A stretch of 60,000 nt of DNA from Symsagittifera roscoffensis (Eukaryota; Xenacoelomorpha; Acoela; Convolutidae): assembly GCF_963678635.1 (NCBI RefSeq), contig NC_087064.1, forward strand, positions 3,349,926 through 3,409,925. The letters are read 5' to 3'. Shown here piece after piece: positions 13,001 to 28,000 of this stretch (position 1 is the stretch's first letter; every line of letters starts with the position of its first letter). The notes under the pieces were generated by a model that saw nothing but the letters and a program-made list of their open reading frames with translations, was not told the origin of the DNA and made no database searches. A program made the position numbers and the translations under genes.

Positions 13001-16000
13001 ATCCACTTATCACGTCAGAGTGCGTGAGCGGACAGATACAGGTATGCTTAAATAATCAACTACACAAAGCTCTAATGACTCTTATAAATTAAATGATTTG
13101 CGGAAGCGTTAGAAGAAACTCAAAAAAGCGTTATTACACCCAAAACTAGTTATTTGACCTTTGACTGTGAAAAAGTTATCTGAAATTTGTTCGTGGTTTG
13201 GACGTGTGTTGGTAAACTAGCAGAACTGAAAATTAATGAGCCAACCGAAAGTGAGCAGAGTACAGTGCTGATTTAAATTATCCGGACAAATTGAACAAAT
13301 GCATTTTTCAAACTCATTTTTATCTAATATGGTTAAGATTAGACAAAAATGAAGGCAACAAATTTTGCTTAAAATTTCACCAAATTAAGTTTGCGTAAAA
13401 CGTTTAAAGTTTGTTTTTAGCGAAAGATTTTGATTTTTATATAGTAAAAAGGACCTTTTTCGTTATCAATCAAAAATAAATTCTCTTGCACAGATGTTTT
13501 ACCCTTCTACAACTTAGTTGAGCTGTGGAAGAGGCTTCTTTTGATGTAGTTTTATAAAATCAATTAACCAAGAAGTTTCAACGTAATTTTTCATAAAATA
13601 AAAAAGGCATAATGGACCATTTTTGGGATATTTTTTTGTTTCCAAATTTCGCAATCAAATGGCATCATAAAAGTACTAAGAAATTCTTAGTACTTTTGTT
13701 TATTTCTCTTTTTTTCTAATCTTACCCCTATTTGACAAAAACGGGTTTGGAATTTCAAATTTTATTCGGTTTTTCCGGATATTTTAAATCAGCATTTTAT
13801 GCAAACCATCCAAAGTGACAAGTGGTATGTGATTATGTTTGTTTTTCCTAATTTGTATAAGCGTTCAATAATTTTATTGAAATTTGGGTTGTTTACTCGC
13901 CTAGTTGGCTGTGGGGTTAATATATTGTATAACGCTGATTTTTTAAAGTGTCAATAAGCGTAGAGAAGGTACTAACAAAGGTCGCGATGATGTTTTTGTT
14001 AAAGGTTGTGACGAAGTTCAGTAAAAGTCTTTAAATTGGATTATTTCAATATGATAATGTAATGCGAATCAAGTGTTTAATTTATTTGAAATTTTTGTGG
14101 AGTGTGATGTCTGCGTTATTTCAAAAACAACTGGGGACCAATCTTTTAGCAGACATATTAAGTGAAAAATGAGTAATTTAGCAGGCCAACGTAATAAATA
14201 CTGATGCATAGACGTAAAACAGCTTCGAGAGCATCCTTATTTTCGACGGAAGCTGTAAGGGAGCAATTAAAAACCGACCAAGCACTTATCAGCTCAATTG
14301 TTTTCAGTTTACATTAGCTAATTAACAAATTAACCATGTTACAACACTTGAAAGGTGTGATTTTTTAGAATTTTGAATTTCGAAGAGTCATCTATTTTGT
14401 TCTTTGAAATTCAAAATTTTTCAAAAAACAATGCAGTTTTTTAAAGTCGATGAACGTAGTTCAGACTCTCATATAAGTTATGATGATTTTTTTCTTCAGA
14501 AAGAAGTATTTGAATTTGTTACGCTCACATTTAATTTTTTCGCCGATGACTTTTGATTTCCTTTCAAGTTCAGTTCTTCTTGTTTTTTAAAAGGAATGCA
14601 ATCTCCACTCTCGAACAGCGAATATCTAAAGTTGCGAAAAACTTGATAGACTTTTAGTTTCGAAAAAGGAATTTAATTATCAGATTTCCCAGCGAAATAA
14701 AAGATTTGCCTATTGGTCCGGTTTTCTCAAATTGGGCCAATTTTTATCAAATAGTATCAATCATATTTGTTCTGGAGGTTCAAAGAGCTTTAATGGCATC
14801 TATTTTTTTCAAAAAAATGCTGTTCTGAAAAATATTTTGCATTTTGTATAATAATTTTCTTCTTTCCTGTTCTTTTGTCCTTTCATGTTTGGTGTATTTG
14901 GAGACCAAGAGCCTTCTTGCATATTTTTCCAGACTCTTTGCCTGTAAGGTATTAGATTACTTGTTTGGTCCTTCAAAAATGCCCTAGTTCCTGATATAAA
15001 ATATACATGAACCGCTAAATAAGTGCTATAATCTAAATGCGTTCTTAGATCAATATATTAGGCCTTGTTAGTTACGTGCTTAAAACTCGGGTTAAACCTA
15101 CTAGGTGTAGGTTCGAATCCTGTTTTGCACCGATTTCTTATCAAAGTTGAAAAAAATGGACTAGTCGTATCAAGTAGTTTTGTCAAGGGACTAAACACTT
15201 AGCATAGTGGTAAGGCGTTCACTTTGAGATCGTCATGCCATGGCAATGATAGTGTATGAGGACCAGCTCTCACTTGATCACTACCTTCAGGTCTACCACA
15301 TTTTGACCAATTTCGGCTGCAATAGTGGTACCACTTGAAAGTTCTAGACGCAAGAAAACGGCTTTGAGTCGCAAAAGAGCGCTTGCTCAATAAAATAACA
15401 GTCTGGAATGTGGAAAGAAAATAAAATAGGACTATCCTTAGACACGCCTATTATGGCCTACTGATAGCTACATTGCGATTCGCAGAAAAAAAAATTTATT
15501 AGGACTGCATATTGTGCTTACTCTAATTTGTTGGTTATAGGCTCAGTTTTGCTTTCTCCCTATCTTCTCATATAGTTCTTAGAGTAATGAACGTAGTGAA
15601 GACTTATATAGGTCCTGCTGATTTTTTTTTTTCAGGAAAAAGTCTTGAAATATTGATGCACTTAGATAAAATTCACTTTTTGAGTTCAATTGAAATTCAT
15701 CTGCTGAAAGTGACGTAAATAGCACTCTCCAAATACGAACGTGCAATTGGCGCAAAAATTTTTGAGAGATTTCTAGTTTCGAAAGTGGAATTTTTTCTTA
15801 AGATTTCCCTGCGGAATAAAAACTTTACCTATTAATCCAGTTTTCTCTAGTTGGGGTTCATGGTATCAAAAAAGCGCCAATCATTAATTGTTTTAGAAAT
15901 TCAAAGAGCTTAAAGGACATCTATTTTATTCTTTGATTTTTTTCTTAGATATATTTTTATAGGAAATTCAGTGTTTTTTTTTATGTTTGCTTGCGTTCCT

Positions 16001-19000
16001 TACTCTTTTCCAATCTTCGATTTACTATGTTCTAGTTCAGGAATTACTCTTCTATATATATTTTTTTACTGTTCGTGCTGCATTCTCCACAAATTCAGGG
16101 TCTCGGCTTGCGTCTTAAAAAACAGTCTCTAGTAGCTAATAATGGTTGTTCGCTTTTTTGTGCCATTTTTCATTTATTGCCCAGTTTACTTGTTTCCTTA
16201 GTCTATAGTTTTATCATTTGTTTCGTTACTTCAGTTCATTTCCTTTGTTTAAAGGAAGGCAAACTTCACTATCGAACAAAATAAAAAGGTCACGAAAAAC
16301 GTGATCGACGTTCTAGGTTCGAAAGAGGAATTTAATTATCGAGTTTCCCACCGAAATAAAAATTTTACCTATTAACCCAGTTTTCTAACTATGGGTTAAT
16401 TTTATCAAAAAATTGACAATCATTAATTGTTCTAGAGATTCCAAGAGCTTTAAGGCCATACATTTTTATTCTTCGAAATTCGAAAACTAAGATTCTAATA
16501 ACAAGTCAGTAATTTTTCAGTTTACTTGCGTTCCTTGACTCTTTTCAATTTGTCTGTTGGCTATGTTTTGTACTGTAATAGCGCATCGGTTATAATGTTG
16601 CAAGATCTGCTTTTGATCCAGTAGATTGTTCAAGATCGTTCATGCGTGACTGTTGCTTCACTTTCTTTCTTTGCCTCCTGGTGTTTTAAATCAGTTAAAT
16701 AATTCGGAGGCCCTCCTTTTTTTCTTTTGTGACGGATAATTTGAGGTTTTTATGACGTTTGTTTTATCTTTTTTCCGTATGCGCATTTTTTCCGAGTCGA
16801 GTATGCTTTTTCATTCTATTCTTTTTTTGATGCCTAGAAAGAAGATTTAAAATCATCTGCAGTTAAATTGGCAGCTCCGTTTGGCGCAGTTAAGTGTATG
16901 CATGAAGTCCTAAATCTGGTTGCAATTGATGGACTAGTGTCTAAGTCCGAAGTCTGTAGATGAAAGTGTAGTTTGGTTGTATATTTTTCTTTTGCAGTCT
17001 GTTTTGAATCAACAAAGCAAAGTAAACCAGACTTGCTTGAAGTCTGAGAGAAATGGTTCGGAAAAACATGTGGAATATTGCTGATAACTTGTGAATAATT
17101 GAAATGATGCGCGTCCCGTAAATTTCCAAAGAAAATTGTATCGCAATACAAATTGAGTTCAAAAGCTTCTTTTTTTGCAATCGAAAAAGCATGCTTCGGT
17201 TCTAATAATGCAACTGATAGTCTGATGAAAATTAAATTTTATTGGAAGTTTTTATTAAGGGTATCTTTTGCTATCAAATCTGTAAAAAGGCACAGAACTT
17301 CCGGCTAGTTTTGCCAGATGTCGAATGTTTGGCGTTAACGTTGCAGTAGGTGGTTTTTTCAAGTCCGACATATGGGCAGGCCTTCAACGAAAATGCTGTT
17401 GACTATTGATGAAGTTTTCTCTAATTTACTTAGTTTTATGAAAAAAATAACATTGTCACACAATATTCCTGAATTTCAAGGAGCCGTAAATTGTTTGGTT
17501 TTCCTCCAAATTTGAAACTTAAAATTGGTTTTAAAAAGTCAATATTTTTTCGGCTGCTTAATTTAATTTACACCGGCGGTTTGTGAGCTATGTTCCAAAT
17601 TAAAAACATGTATATATTGTAAGTTAGAATTTTCACTCATTTAATTACGTGTAGGTACGTTAATCTTATTAGTTTTGCGTGAGTCGAAATTTGTTTTTTT
17701 TTTTTATAATTTTGGCGGCTTGACATCCGATTTTTTGAAGCTCTTGTTTTAATTCCCTGTCTCGCTATGTTTTATAAGTACTACATACTCTCCTCATTTA
17801 TATGAGTGTAATCAGGGGCGGATATAGAATTTTCTTGAAGGGAGGGGGCGAATTTTCTCAAAAAAATCGAAAATTTTGTCGACTTTTTTTAGGTTGACTA
17901 AAATGATTTTCTGAGCTCTCCTAAAACACTTTAAAGACACCATTTTGACCAAACTTTCTGCGGCGCAGTCAAAACTTTGAAGAAACAAGTCAAGAAAAAG
18001 GCGGTTTTAGGCACTTTTTGGAAAATTTTGTCCAGAACATTGCGTTTTTTCGGCGTTCCACTCCCTCAAAATTAGTAAATATTGGTGCTGAAGGCGCCTT
18101 TAGAAAAATTTTAGGGTTAATCAGCCAAAAATGGATATCTCAAAATAGTACAAAGGCGCCAGTGGCCTTGTCGTAATGAGTTTGCAATGAGATCTACTGT
18201 ATTGATGGCGATATTTTTTAAAAGTTTTTTTGTAATATCTTTAATTTTTAAACCGGCTTTATGAAGGCTTTTGAAAAGTCGATGAACGTATTTCAGACTC
18301 TTTTATAGGTCGCAATGATTTGTTTTTCGTTTTTTTTTTTCAGTAAAGATCTTAAAATTAGTTCAGGCTCATATTACTTTTTCGCGGTGTGACTATTGGC
18401 TTCAGTTTAAATTCACCTCATTTCCTTTGTTAAAAGGAAGTAAACTCCTCTGTCGAATAGCAAAAGTGTAAAGGTCGTGATCGACTGCCAGTTTCAAAAA
18501 AGGAATTTAATTTTGAGGTTTCCAGCGGAATAAAAACTTTACCTGTTGATCCAAATTTCTCAAGTTGGGTTAATGTTATCAAAAAAGCGCCAATCATTAA
18601 TTGTTTTAGAAATTCGAAGAGTTTAAGGGGCATCTATTTTTTTTCTTCGAAAATTGAGGTTTTTTCATTAAGTCAGTTGTTTTTTGTTAACTTGGGTTCA
18701 TTGACTCTTTAACAACGGTATGTTGGCTCTGTGTGTTTACACACGGAATGCGCGTTTTCCAAACCAAATCGAGTTTTCTGTTTTCAGTGCTGGTATTCAA
18801 TTCTTGATGCAGTCTATTTTCGATTTTGAGATTTCAAAAAGCATCAGTTGTGTCTGCTGTTTTAAAGCTCATTCATTACTGCCCGGTAGCTAATTTCAAG
18901 CGTTACGTGAAAGAAGAATCATCCTAGCAGCTTTATATTGTTGTTTATTAGTTGGTGCATAGAAGAATCCTATGTTGGTGCATAGAAGAAGAAAGAGCAC

Positions 19001-22000
19001 TTCAATTACTATAGAAAAGTCTATGCATCAATACAAAAAAGTGTAATTAAGATAAGTTCAAATTTCAGACTAGTTGCCTAAATATTTTTCAGTAAATGAA
19101 ATTAAGAAATGTCAAAATGCGATTAGTTTACTGCGGGAATATAATCAACAAATTACACTTTAACAATATAAATAAAATTACACATTTAAGTAAGTTCATA
19201 ACAATTTCACCTCGAAGACATCGGTAAAATTAATTGGTGATATATACAAATCTTCTTATGAAAACGGAACTCTATGCGTACATTGATTAGATGTTGAGTT
19301 ACTTAAAGTTATGATTTACAGTTTCGCTGTTATTGTTGCTGGTGTGTTTCCGAATGGCAGCTCTACCTCTGTTTAATTTTTACCATTGCTTCTACGATAG
19401 TTTCAGAGTGATCGGAATTTTTTGTCCTACTTGCCAGGCAACTGGATTTTTAAATTCTGAGAAGGGCTCTTTCCGTCACGCAATCTGCAATTTTTTATGA
19501 AAGGTTTTTCTGTTTGTCGTTACACTATAAAAACGATACCTATGTGAAGTGGGAAAGAACCGATTGCCGTTTCAACCTTTTTGGTTGTCATATTTGAAAC
19601 GTTCTAGGAGCTTTGAAGCAAGCATTGACATAGCGTTTTTGTGCTATTTTTGGTTTCGACCAAATGGGGAGGAACTTAGTATTCGGGTGTTTTTTTTTGC
19701 TTTTTGTTTTCTATACAAAATCAGGTACCTTAAATAATGCTTGGGTTTTCAAAAAGTTTTCCCAGTGTTGGGAAAAACCGGTCTGAAATTTCTGATTTTT
19801 TGTCTGAATTCGAGCGAATAAAGCAAGCGAGCAGACTTACAACAGCTTAATTAGGAGAAATTTAAACTATAAGCCTTTAAAACTTAACTTAAAGCATGTA
19901 AATTTAATTGTTGGAGTTTTGTAGCACCATTCTGGAAACCAAAGTTTCGAAAAAATTTGAATATTTTCTGCTAAAAAATTTGAAAATTTTTGAAATCTTT
20001 GGAATTTTTTTGTTTTTCTAGTCAATTCTTAAAAAATGTTTCATTCTTATTTGCCTGTTTTACCATTAATGTTTAATATACCTAAAATATAGTTTAACTT
20101 CAGACTTTTTGTGTTCACCCCACGTAGAAAAACTAATTTAAAAAACCTTTATCTTGTAGTTTTTTTTAAAGGTTATGGCCGGAACATTCTGTGCTACTTG
20201 CACAGTAACTGGCTATCCTTGTTTCATTATGTTTTTGATATTTTCCTACAATTTGTATTCATAAGTTAAAGTACCCATATGTGTTAGATTGATGGTGGCG
20301 TGGTTTTTATCTTCTCGAGCATACCAAACTGAGTTGATTTGTTATCATGTAACTAACTTACTATAAGGATGCCTCTCAATACTGTGATGTCTTAATACTA
20401 TACCATATTATATCACAGTGAATGCTACTGGGTGCGACCTTAGATAGAATAGTGTGCAGACAAAGCAGCACTTCTAGCTCCAAACAGCCTCTGAGGCAAA
20501 TGGGATACAATACCCCAGGAAGCCCTGAAGCTACACGTGGTGATTTAGAGGCTCGCCTAGGTCACTCGTTCTTGTGCACATGAAGGAGCCGCCACATACA
20601 CATACACAGATCACCCAAACAATGCGCTAAGCGAGTGAAAAATATTGGGTTAGGCACTAAAGCATGTGGTGCGAGGTAAACTGGACGACGTGTCACTAAG
20701 ACGACGGGAAGTTTAGAAGATTACTTAGTTTACAGTTCCCAGATTGGCTATACTGTTTTAAAAACAAGACTAAATGACTAAAACAAGAAACTTAAATGGT
20801 TGAACTAAGTGCTGTTTTTCTCTTTGAAGTGATTGTCTTGTTAAAGCCCCCCCCCCCCCCCCCCCCTGACGTAATTAGAAGCTCCCGTCCTGATCGCCGG
20901 ACACGAGGTAATAAATTGGTTTTCAGTTTCAAAAATATGAAGTTCACTTACTTTATAATTTTTTTGGTAATCGAGGTTGTTAGTTTTAGGGAAATACTGT
21001 CCAAGGTTAACAATGAAAGCTTCGAAGCTTCAAAGAATTACTCGTAGAGTTTTTGAAGCTAAGAAGTTTGACGATTACAAAAGTAACCGATATTAAAATA
21101 CGAAGTAAAGAGTATATCTTTTGAAATGATGTATATTTGTTGCCTTTTATACTGTCTATTGATGTACTGTTGTCGATTCGGAGCACGTTACATTCGACTT
21201 AGTGCACTGTTCTGTTAATCGTGCGTAAGGAAGTAGCGGCAGTTATGATTTAGTGAGGGGGATGGAATGGTATAGTTATTGTGTTTTGAGAACCACTGAA
21301 CGAGAGGAGAAAAATCGAGAGACAAAAAAGAAAGAGAGAGAGAGGCGGTTGTATTGTATTTGTAATCCAAATTACATGTTTTTGTGCCCAATTTAGGGCT
21401 ATTTGTGCCCATGCCCTGTTTACTTGTGTGCGGCTAGCATGCAGACAACCTCCATTTCATACACGTCAATAAGCAGACAAATTCGACAATACTCAAATTT
21501 GATTGGTTGAAAAAGGATGCGAAATGTGTTTTTGAAATATTCACTCAAAATTGATTTTAAAAAGTTTTGTGCTCAAAAGGAAATGAGTTGATATTTGAGT
21601 GAATTTTAAGGGAAACAAAAATGGTTAAAATCGTTCGGGATTAATGTTATTTTTTTTTGTTTGGCAATAATAGCCCAACAAATAGAATCTTCAAAATTTG
21701 TCTGCTTACTGGCCTGTCTGTTTGCGAGATCTTCTACTTCACCGCTATGTAACCCTGTCTACTGCTTACCTGCTCTTTTTATTTTCCATTCTATTATTTT
21801 TCTCGTTCCTTTTTTGCTCCCGTGTAGTCTGTTAAAGCTGTCCCTGCCCTCCATTGAAGCCATTTGCCGCCTCCCTCCAATTTTCCCCCAGCCCTGACCG
21901 ACCTGACCCTACTTCTAAATCCATGCTCTGAGAGAGGTGGACAGTTGAACACTAATGACGCTGTTAATGTTGTTGCTGGTTCTTCACAATTACTAGACGG

Positions 22001-25000
22001 ACCTCTTTAACTATCACCCATTTTTGCAAAAGGAGGGAGATTCTTAACTGGGTACAAAACTCACAGATGCATAACCTTTGAATTAGTTATTTATAGAGTT
22101 GGTAATTTCGTTACACGGTACCAAAGGGCGCAAATAGTTAAAGAGATCCTTCTAGACTGATGATATTAATTTTAGTTTCATTTTTACAGAAATTACTCTT
22201 AATCCCATGAAAAGGAATGATTGAAAAATAAGTTCGATGATTTTTTTGTCTAGTTAGCGTTTCTATTGACATTAATTCTTGCATATTAATTATAGAAACT
22301 AGTTCGTGGTATTTCAGCATTTTGAAGTTTGATTGGATCTCCTTTTCTATTTCCCCACTCTTTGGTGCCAAGTAATGATTTTCCTTCCGTATAAAGAAAT
22401 AATTTAACGGTTGTGTCAACTTTGTACCCAGTTACGAATATCTCCTTACACAAGAAAGCTGGAACTAAAAATGAGTTCTCGTTTTGAGAATCAACCCGGC
22501 ATAAAAATTCTTGCTTTAAATTATTTTAGTGTCATCTGTGAATATGGTGGCGACTTGGGAAGCCGAATATGAATGGGTGTTTCCTTGAGCTAATTAAGAG
22601 AGATTTGGCCAAATAGATTAGTTTATAAAAGGAGTGCGAAAAGGTGTGGATGTTGCGGTAGTGGTATTTTAAAGTCGGAATAAATCTTAATTAGGCAAAA
22701 AAACAAACATGTGCTCCTTCTTCGTGCGAACTGAAGTCGATCTAAATAAAAGAAATTGTAAAAACTCATACTAATCAAACTTGTGCTCAACAAAAAATAC
22801 TGACCTAAAAATGGCGACAACATTTTTCAAAGAGCCCAGGTCAAAAAAAATCGGTCACTGATTGTTTCTATTGATATACTAATTTTTTTTCGTACTAATG
22901 CATATTTAACCGTTTTTTATACGAAATAATTGCTGCTTGCTGTAATTTAATAGCAAAACTGCTTGATCGCCTAAAGGACTTAATAATAACTATAAGATGG
23001 CTCCGTATTTGAACTGTACCTTAAATGATGATCGGATTTTTTCAGTTATACGTTCGTGATTATGAGCTTCGATTTGAAATGATGATTCAGATAATCATTT
23101 TGTTTTATAGTAGTTAATTTTTCAACCACGAATCAGATTGAAGCATTATGATGAGTTTTTCAGAATATTTAGGAGATCATTTTGAAGTTGAAGTGTTGAG
23201 TTTCTTCGTTCTATTTAGATGAGTCTGAGCTACAGTGAGAAAGACAATCAACTAACGGTGACCTTAAACCAGGCGATTGACCTCATCTCGAGGAACGACG
23301 GGGTTGGAGGCGGGACTCGAAACCCCTACGCTAAGCTGTACCTCCTCCCAGACAGACGCGATGACTCATTGAGACGCACAAAGACATCTTACGACACTCT
23401 ACAGCCGGTGTGGAACCAGGTACGCTTAAGTTTCTGCCTAATTTCTGGGTCTCATCATCATCATCATCATCTGTCGCCACTTTTGTTCGACACAGCATTT
23501 TTGTGGATCCTTGGTATGTCCTTGGCAACGATTGAAATATTTGACACTCACTCGTGTGCTTTGAAGTTGTTTATCTGCTCTCAGAAGGTTAATTGTATAA
23601 AAGCTCGATCAATCAACTTAGAATCCCCCCGCCTCCTCCTCCTCAATAAAATTCTAGATCCGCGCCTGGTTGATTGGTTGAGAGTTTTTCCGTAATTGTT
23701 CTTTCTTTCTTCCATGGGAATAGTAGCATTTATTGTTTATGTTTAAGGTGTTCACATTTTACATTGGGAGGAGTCAGTTACTTGAGAAGGAACTGGAGGT
23801 TACTTTGTGGGACAACAGTTTCATAGACACCTCTGCTAATAGCACAGATGGACATCATTCTATGTCCATGTCCATGGCAGCTGCAGGGGGCGCAGGGGGG
23901 CCACCAGCCGTGAAAGAGTTTCTAGGAGAGGTTGGTGTCAATTTTATCAAAAGCTGATGAACCAATTCGTTTGAGTTTGTCTGGCGTTGAATGTTCATCT
24001 ACGTAGTAGTTAATTTTCCTTAAACTTTTGGTAAACTCGAATTTGTCTCTGAGACTAATATAAAAAGTACTGAAATTGAAATTTGAATTACTTTACCAGC
24101 TACATATACAACGCCAAAAGCAATATATTATGCTTGGAGGGAGATCCTAAAGAGCAGTACTGCTCATCGAGTAGGATATCCTGGAGATTAAAGAGAAGGC
24201 AGCCAGCATCAACTCAACAAACAAATTAAATTAAGGGCTGAAGTTAAAAAAACAGTTTGTAGAGGTCCTGATTGTCTTTTAGGTAAATTTGAAAAAACTG
24301 TTGAGAAGAAGAATTTTTAATAAAAGCAATATGGAATCTGTGATATGGAATGAATATGATCTTTGACGGCATTCGAATAAAATTTCTTTATCGGTTTTTA
24401 ATGATAAAAATTAATTTATTTCTCCAGTATGTATAGCTACATCGAAAAAATTTTGGTCGCTGAATACAACGCTTAAAGCATGGAGAAGATAAGCGAAAGG
24501 CACATCATATGCTTATGTTGATTTGAACAAGCGAGGAGTTAAACTGCGCTGGCCGGGACGTTCAGCTGTAAAAAAAACGCTGGTAAACATTTTTGACCTT
24601 GAGAGACGAAAATTTTTTTAATGTATAAGTCTTTTTAAAACAATTTTGAAAAATTTATCTGAAAATTGTATGATGAGCATTGTTATAGACTCCATGAGTA
24701 ATATTTTGTGGCAAGCGGTTTTTTTTGCATAGAGGCCAAATCGGGCTGACATCAATTTGGATCTCACAGCCAAATAACTGATTAGGTGCTGCTGAGTTTG
24801 GACCAGGTCACTTTCGACGGGGAGCTGAGATGGTATGATCTCCATGTACACGACTCTTCGTCCTCCCACTCGTTGCCTATTCCATCCCCTCCTCCGAATA
24901 CCACTGCAATGAGGCAAAAGAGTGCCCCTGGAGCAACCAGCGACAACTGTGAGTTGTCCACAATTTTTGAATTGATTGCTCAAAAAATGGGTGTCTGGTT

Positions 25001-28000
25001 GGAAGTTTTTGTAAAACCATATTGAATAAATAATTGAGACGGTAAGTTAAAGAATAATTATTAGTGGTTCTGGTTTCATCATATAATTTGCTCTAAACTT
25101 AAGAGTAATTTTTTCTAAAATCAGAAATAAAATTTAACTGAGGTTTTACCTTTGCGATGGCAAACGTCGTTTAAACGGGAACCAAACCTTTTTCATTAAA
25201 CATATCTTCTTTCTGTCAAGAGGTCAAATTTTTGAGTCCCGCCTTTTCCTTGATTCTGTAACAGCAATAATGCGAAAATGTAAGAGGTTGCGCGTCGATC
25301 TTGACTGACATATGTATACAGCTTGAATCGCGGTCGGACCTTGAGTTTTTTTTAAATTTATCAATTGGAACTCCATTGTTCCGGGTTCCGACCATTGGAA
25401 ATGGGGAGGAACTTTGTATTCGGGTGTTTTAGTTTTTTTCTTCTTTTTGTTTCCCACGCAAAATCAGGCACCACAAACAATGATCGGATTGGGTTGAATG
25501 ATTTATCATATCAAAGCCCTTTCAGTCGTGATTCGACTGACATCAAAAAACTTCAAAAAAGTTTTCTCGGTGTTGAGAAAAAGTTTTCCCGGTTTGAAGT
25601 TTTTGATTTTTCGTCAAATTTTGAGCGAGTGAGCAGGCTTTCATTAGCTTATTCATGCTTAATTTAAGCCTTGAAAATTTAGTTTTACTCTAATGAAGTT
25701 AGTTTTTGGAGTTTTTTTTCTTATTCTTAGGAATCAAAAACTTCAAAAGTTTAGGGAAAAAAATTTGAAAAATTATCTGAAAATTTTTTTTGTTTTGTTA
25801 TTTATTGTCAAAAATAGTTTTCAGATTTGCATATTTTGTATTACTGACACAAATGTCTAACATCTACTTTTTTGCTCAGATTCCTTTATCTCACCAAGCC
25901 GAACACTAATTGGAAAAAAAATTTGTTGCCATTTTTTAAGACTGGTCGGAACATTCTGTGCTACTTGCACAGTAACCGTCTATCCTTGTTTCTCATCGGT
26001 TTTGTTTCCCATTTATCTGATATATTTGTTAAATGTCAATGAACGACAAGCAGTTATTTATTAAGATCTTTAAAGTTGTTTAAATCTTGTTGATGTTTTG
26101 CGGTTCTGCTTTTGATTTCTTGTAAATTGCAATACAATTTTTTTTATTAAATGAAGGCACAATAGTTTCTTCAATTAGAAATTTGCTGATAATGCGAAAA
26201 AGTTTTGAGGTTTTGGTGCGAATACGGACTTTGGTTGAAGACCCTTAAGTAGCTCTTCGTTATTTTTTGTTTGTTTTTTTTTTTCAGAAAAAAAGTTTCA
26301 AAGGGCTCTAATAACTACAGATTTGCATTCATACATATTAATGCATTTATGAGTTCACTTAGATATATAAGCATTTTTTGAGTTCTATTGAAATTCATTT
26401 GCTGAAAGTTACGTAAAAAGCACTCTCTAAATACAAACGTGGAAATGGCGCGAAAAAACGTGAACGATTACTAGTTTCGAAATAGGAATTTAATTATTGG
26501 ATTTCCAGCCGGAAAAAAAACTCCAGTTTTCTCAAGTTGGGTTACTGTTATCAAGAAAGCGTCAATCATAATGGGTACTGGAAATTCAAAGAGCTTAAAG
26601 AGGGCATCTATTTTTTTCTGTGATTTTTGAAAGTATAGATTTTTCAACTAAGTCAGTTTTTTTTGTTACTTGCGTTCATTACTCTGTTCCAACTGTGTGT
26701 TGGCCATGTTTTTGATTTGTTTGTTCTATTTTTTTGATAAATGTGCATCACGATACAATTTTGACATTTTCAGGCAGCGTTTTTTGGTTTTGTAGTTTGT
26801 GACAAATTGTCTTTTTTTGAAGTTAATTTTTATAACGGATAGCTGTTCTAGATTTCATTTTTTATTTAGATGTTTTCAGAATATATGATACATCTTTTTA
26901 TCTCCGAGTTTTATGATTCTTTTACCGTTGTCGTCAATTTTTGTCGCAAGCGATGCGAAGTTCCTTCTATGTAATGCTGAATTTTTAGTTAACCGGAAAT
27001 TATTTGTCCAATCTATTATAGGCTATGAAATGACGTTGAAGCGAAGCGGAATTTGCGTTTGAAGCAAAGGCCACTTACTTCAAGGCCACAATTTCATAAA
27101 ACTGCAGTCAACAGAAATTTGCCACAAATTTGCAGCCAATAGAAATTTGCAGTCAACAAAAATTTGCCGCAAATTTGTTGGAGCAAAAAAAGCCGACTCA
27201 GATTGCATACGTGTAACTTAGAGACTAATGGCTAGACAATTGTTGGGAATTAGATGAGAAATTCCAGATTAAGTTACCAATAAAATTGAATAAACTAAAT
27301 ATGGCCCAACTGTTGATTGCTCTTATAAGAGTAGTCACTATACCCAAATGTATAATGGGCCTACAGTAAAAATGGAGGCCGAGAGTTAAGTCTGAAGATA
27401 TGACTTTCTCAGCGATGCTCCACTTACATAAATGATTGAGGATCTTTTAACTACCCCACCCCCACCCTTTGCCAAAGGGGGAGGGAGATGCGTTACTAGG
27501 TAGAAAATTCACATTGGCTTAACCGTTTAGTTAGTTCATTATAGGGGTGACAATTCGTTACTAGGTACCCTAGGGTGGGGGGGGGGGGGTAGTTAACGAG
27601 ATCCATGGTTGATTCTAACCTGTTTTGCTTAACTATATTTTATTTTTTTTTATTCAGTCTTAGAAGCTGAATGATTTTGATCAGTCTTCTAAGATCAGAC
27701 ACTGAGTGTGATTTAGATTTGTTTTTAGACTCTATGGTGGCAAACAGGAATCGACAGCAAAACAATATGTGGACTGCAACTCAGTCTCAAATGGATGCCA
27801 ATGGTAAGATTAGCAATCATCACTTAACCTCATCCTTTCCTCCTTGACCTCATTCTGATTTGAATTTTGATGTTTTTTTTTGATTTATAATATATTTTGA
27901 TTTAAACTTATCACTTGTTTAGTTTTCCATTCAGGAATGAGCAGAATTATCAGGGAAAGAAGAAGAACAAATCTGTGTTGAAAATATGTCGTTGGATTAG

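Noticed and set aside
23420-23695. Open frame reading past the C2A exon 7 donor
   Set aside because: It includes a CAT microsatellite and breaks the C2A fold; the splice to 23748 restores the match to RIM.
24618-24983. 121-codon minus-strand frame opposite RIM exon 9
   Set aside because: Shadow of the C2A exon; no family signature.
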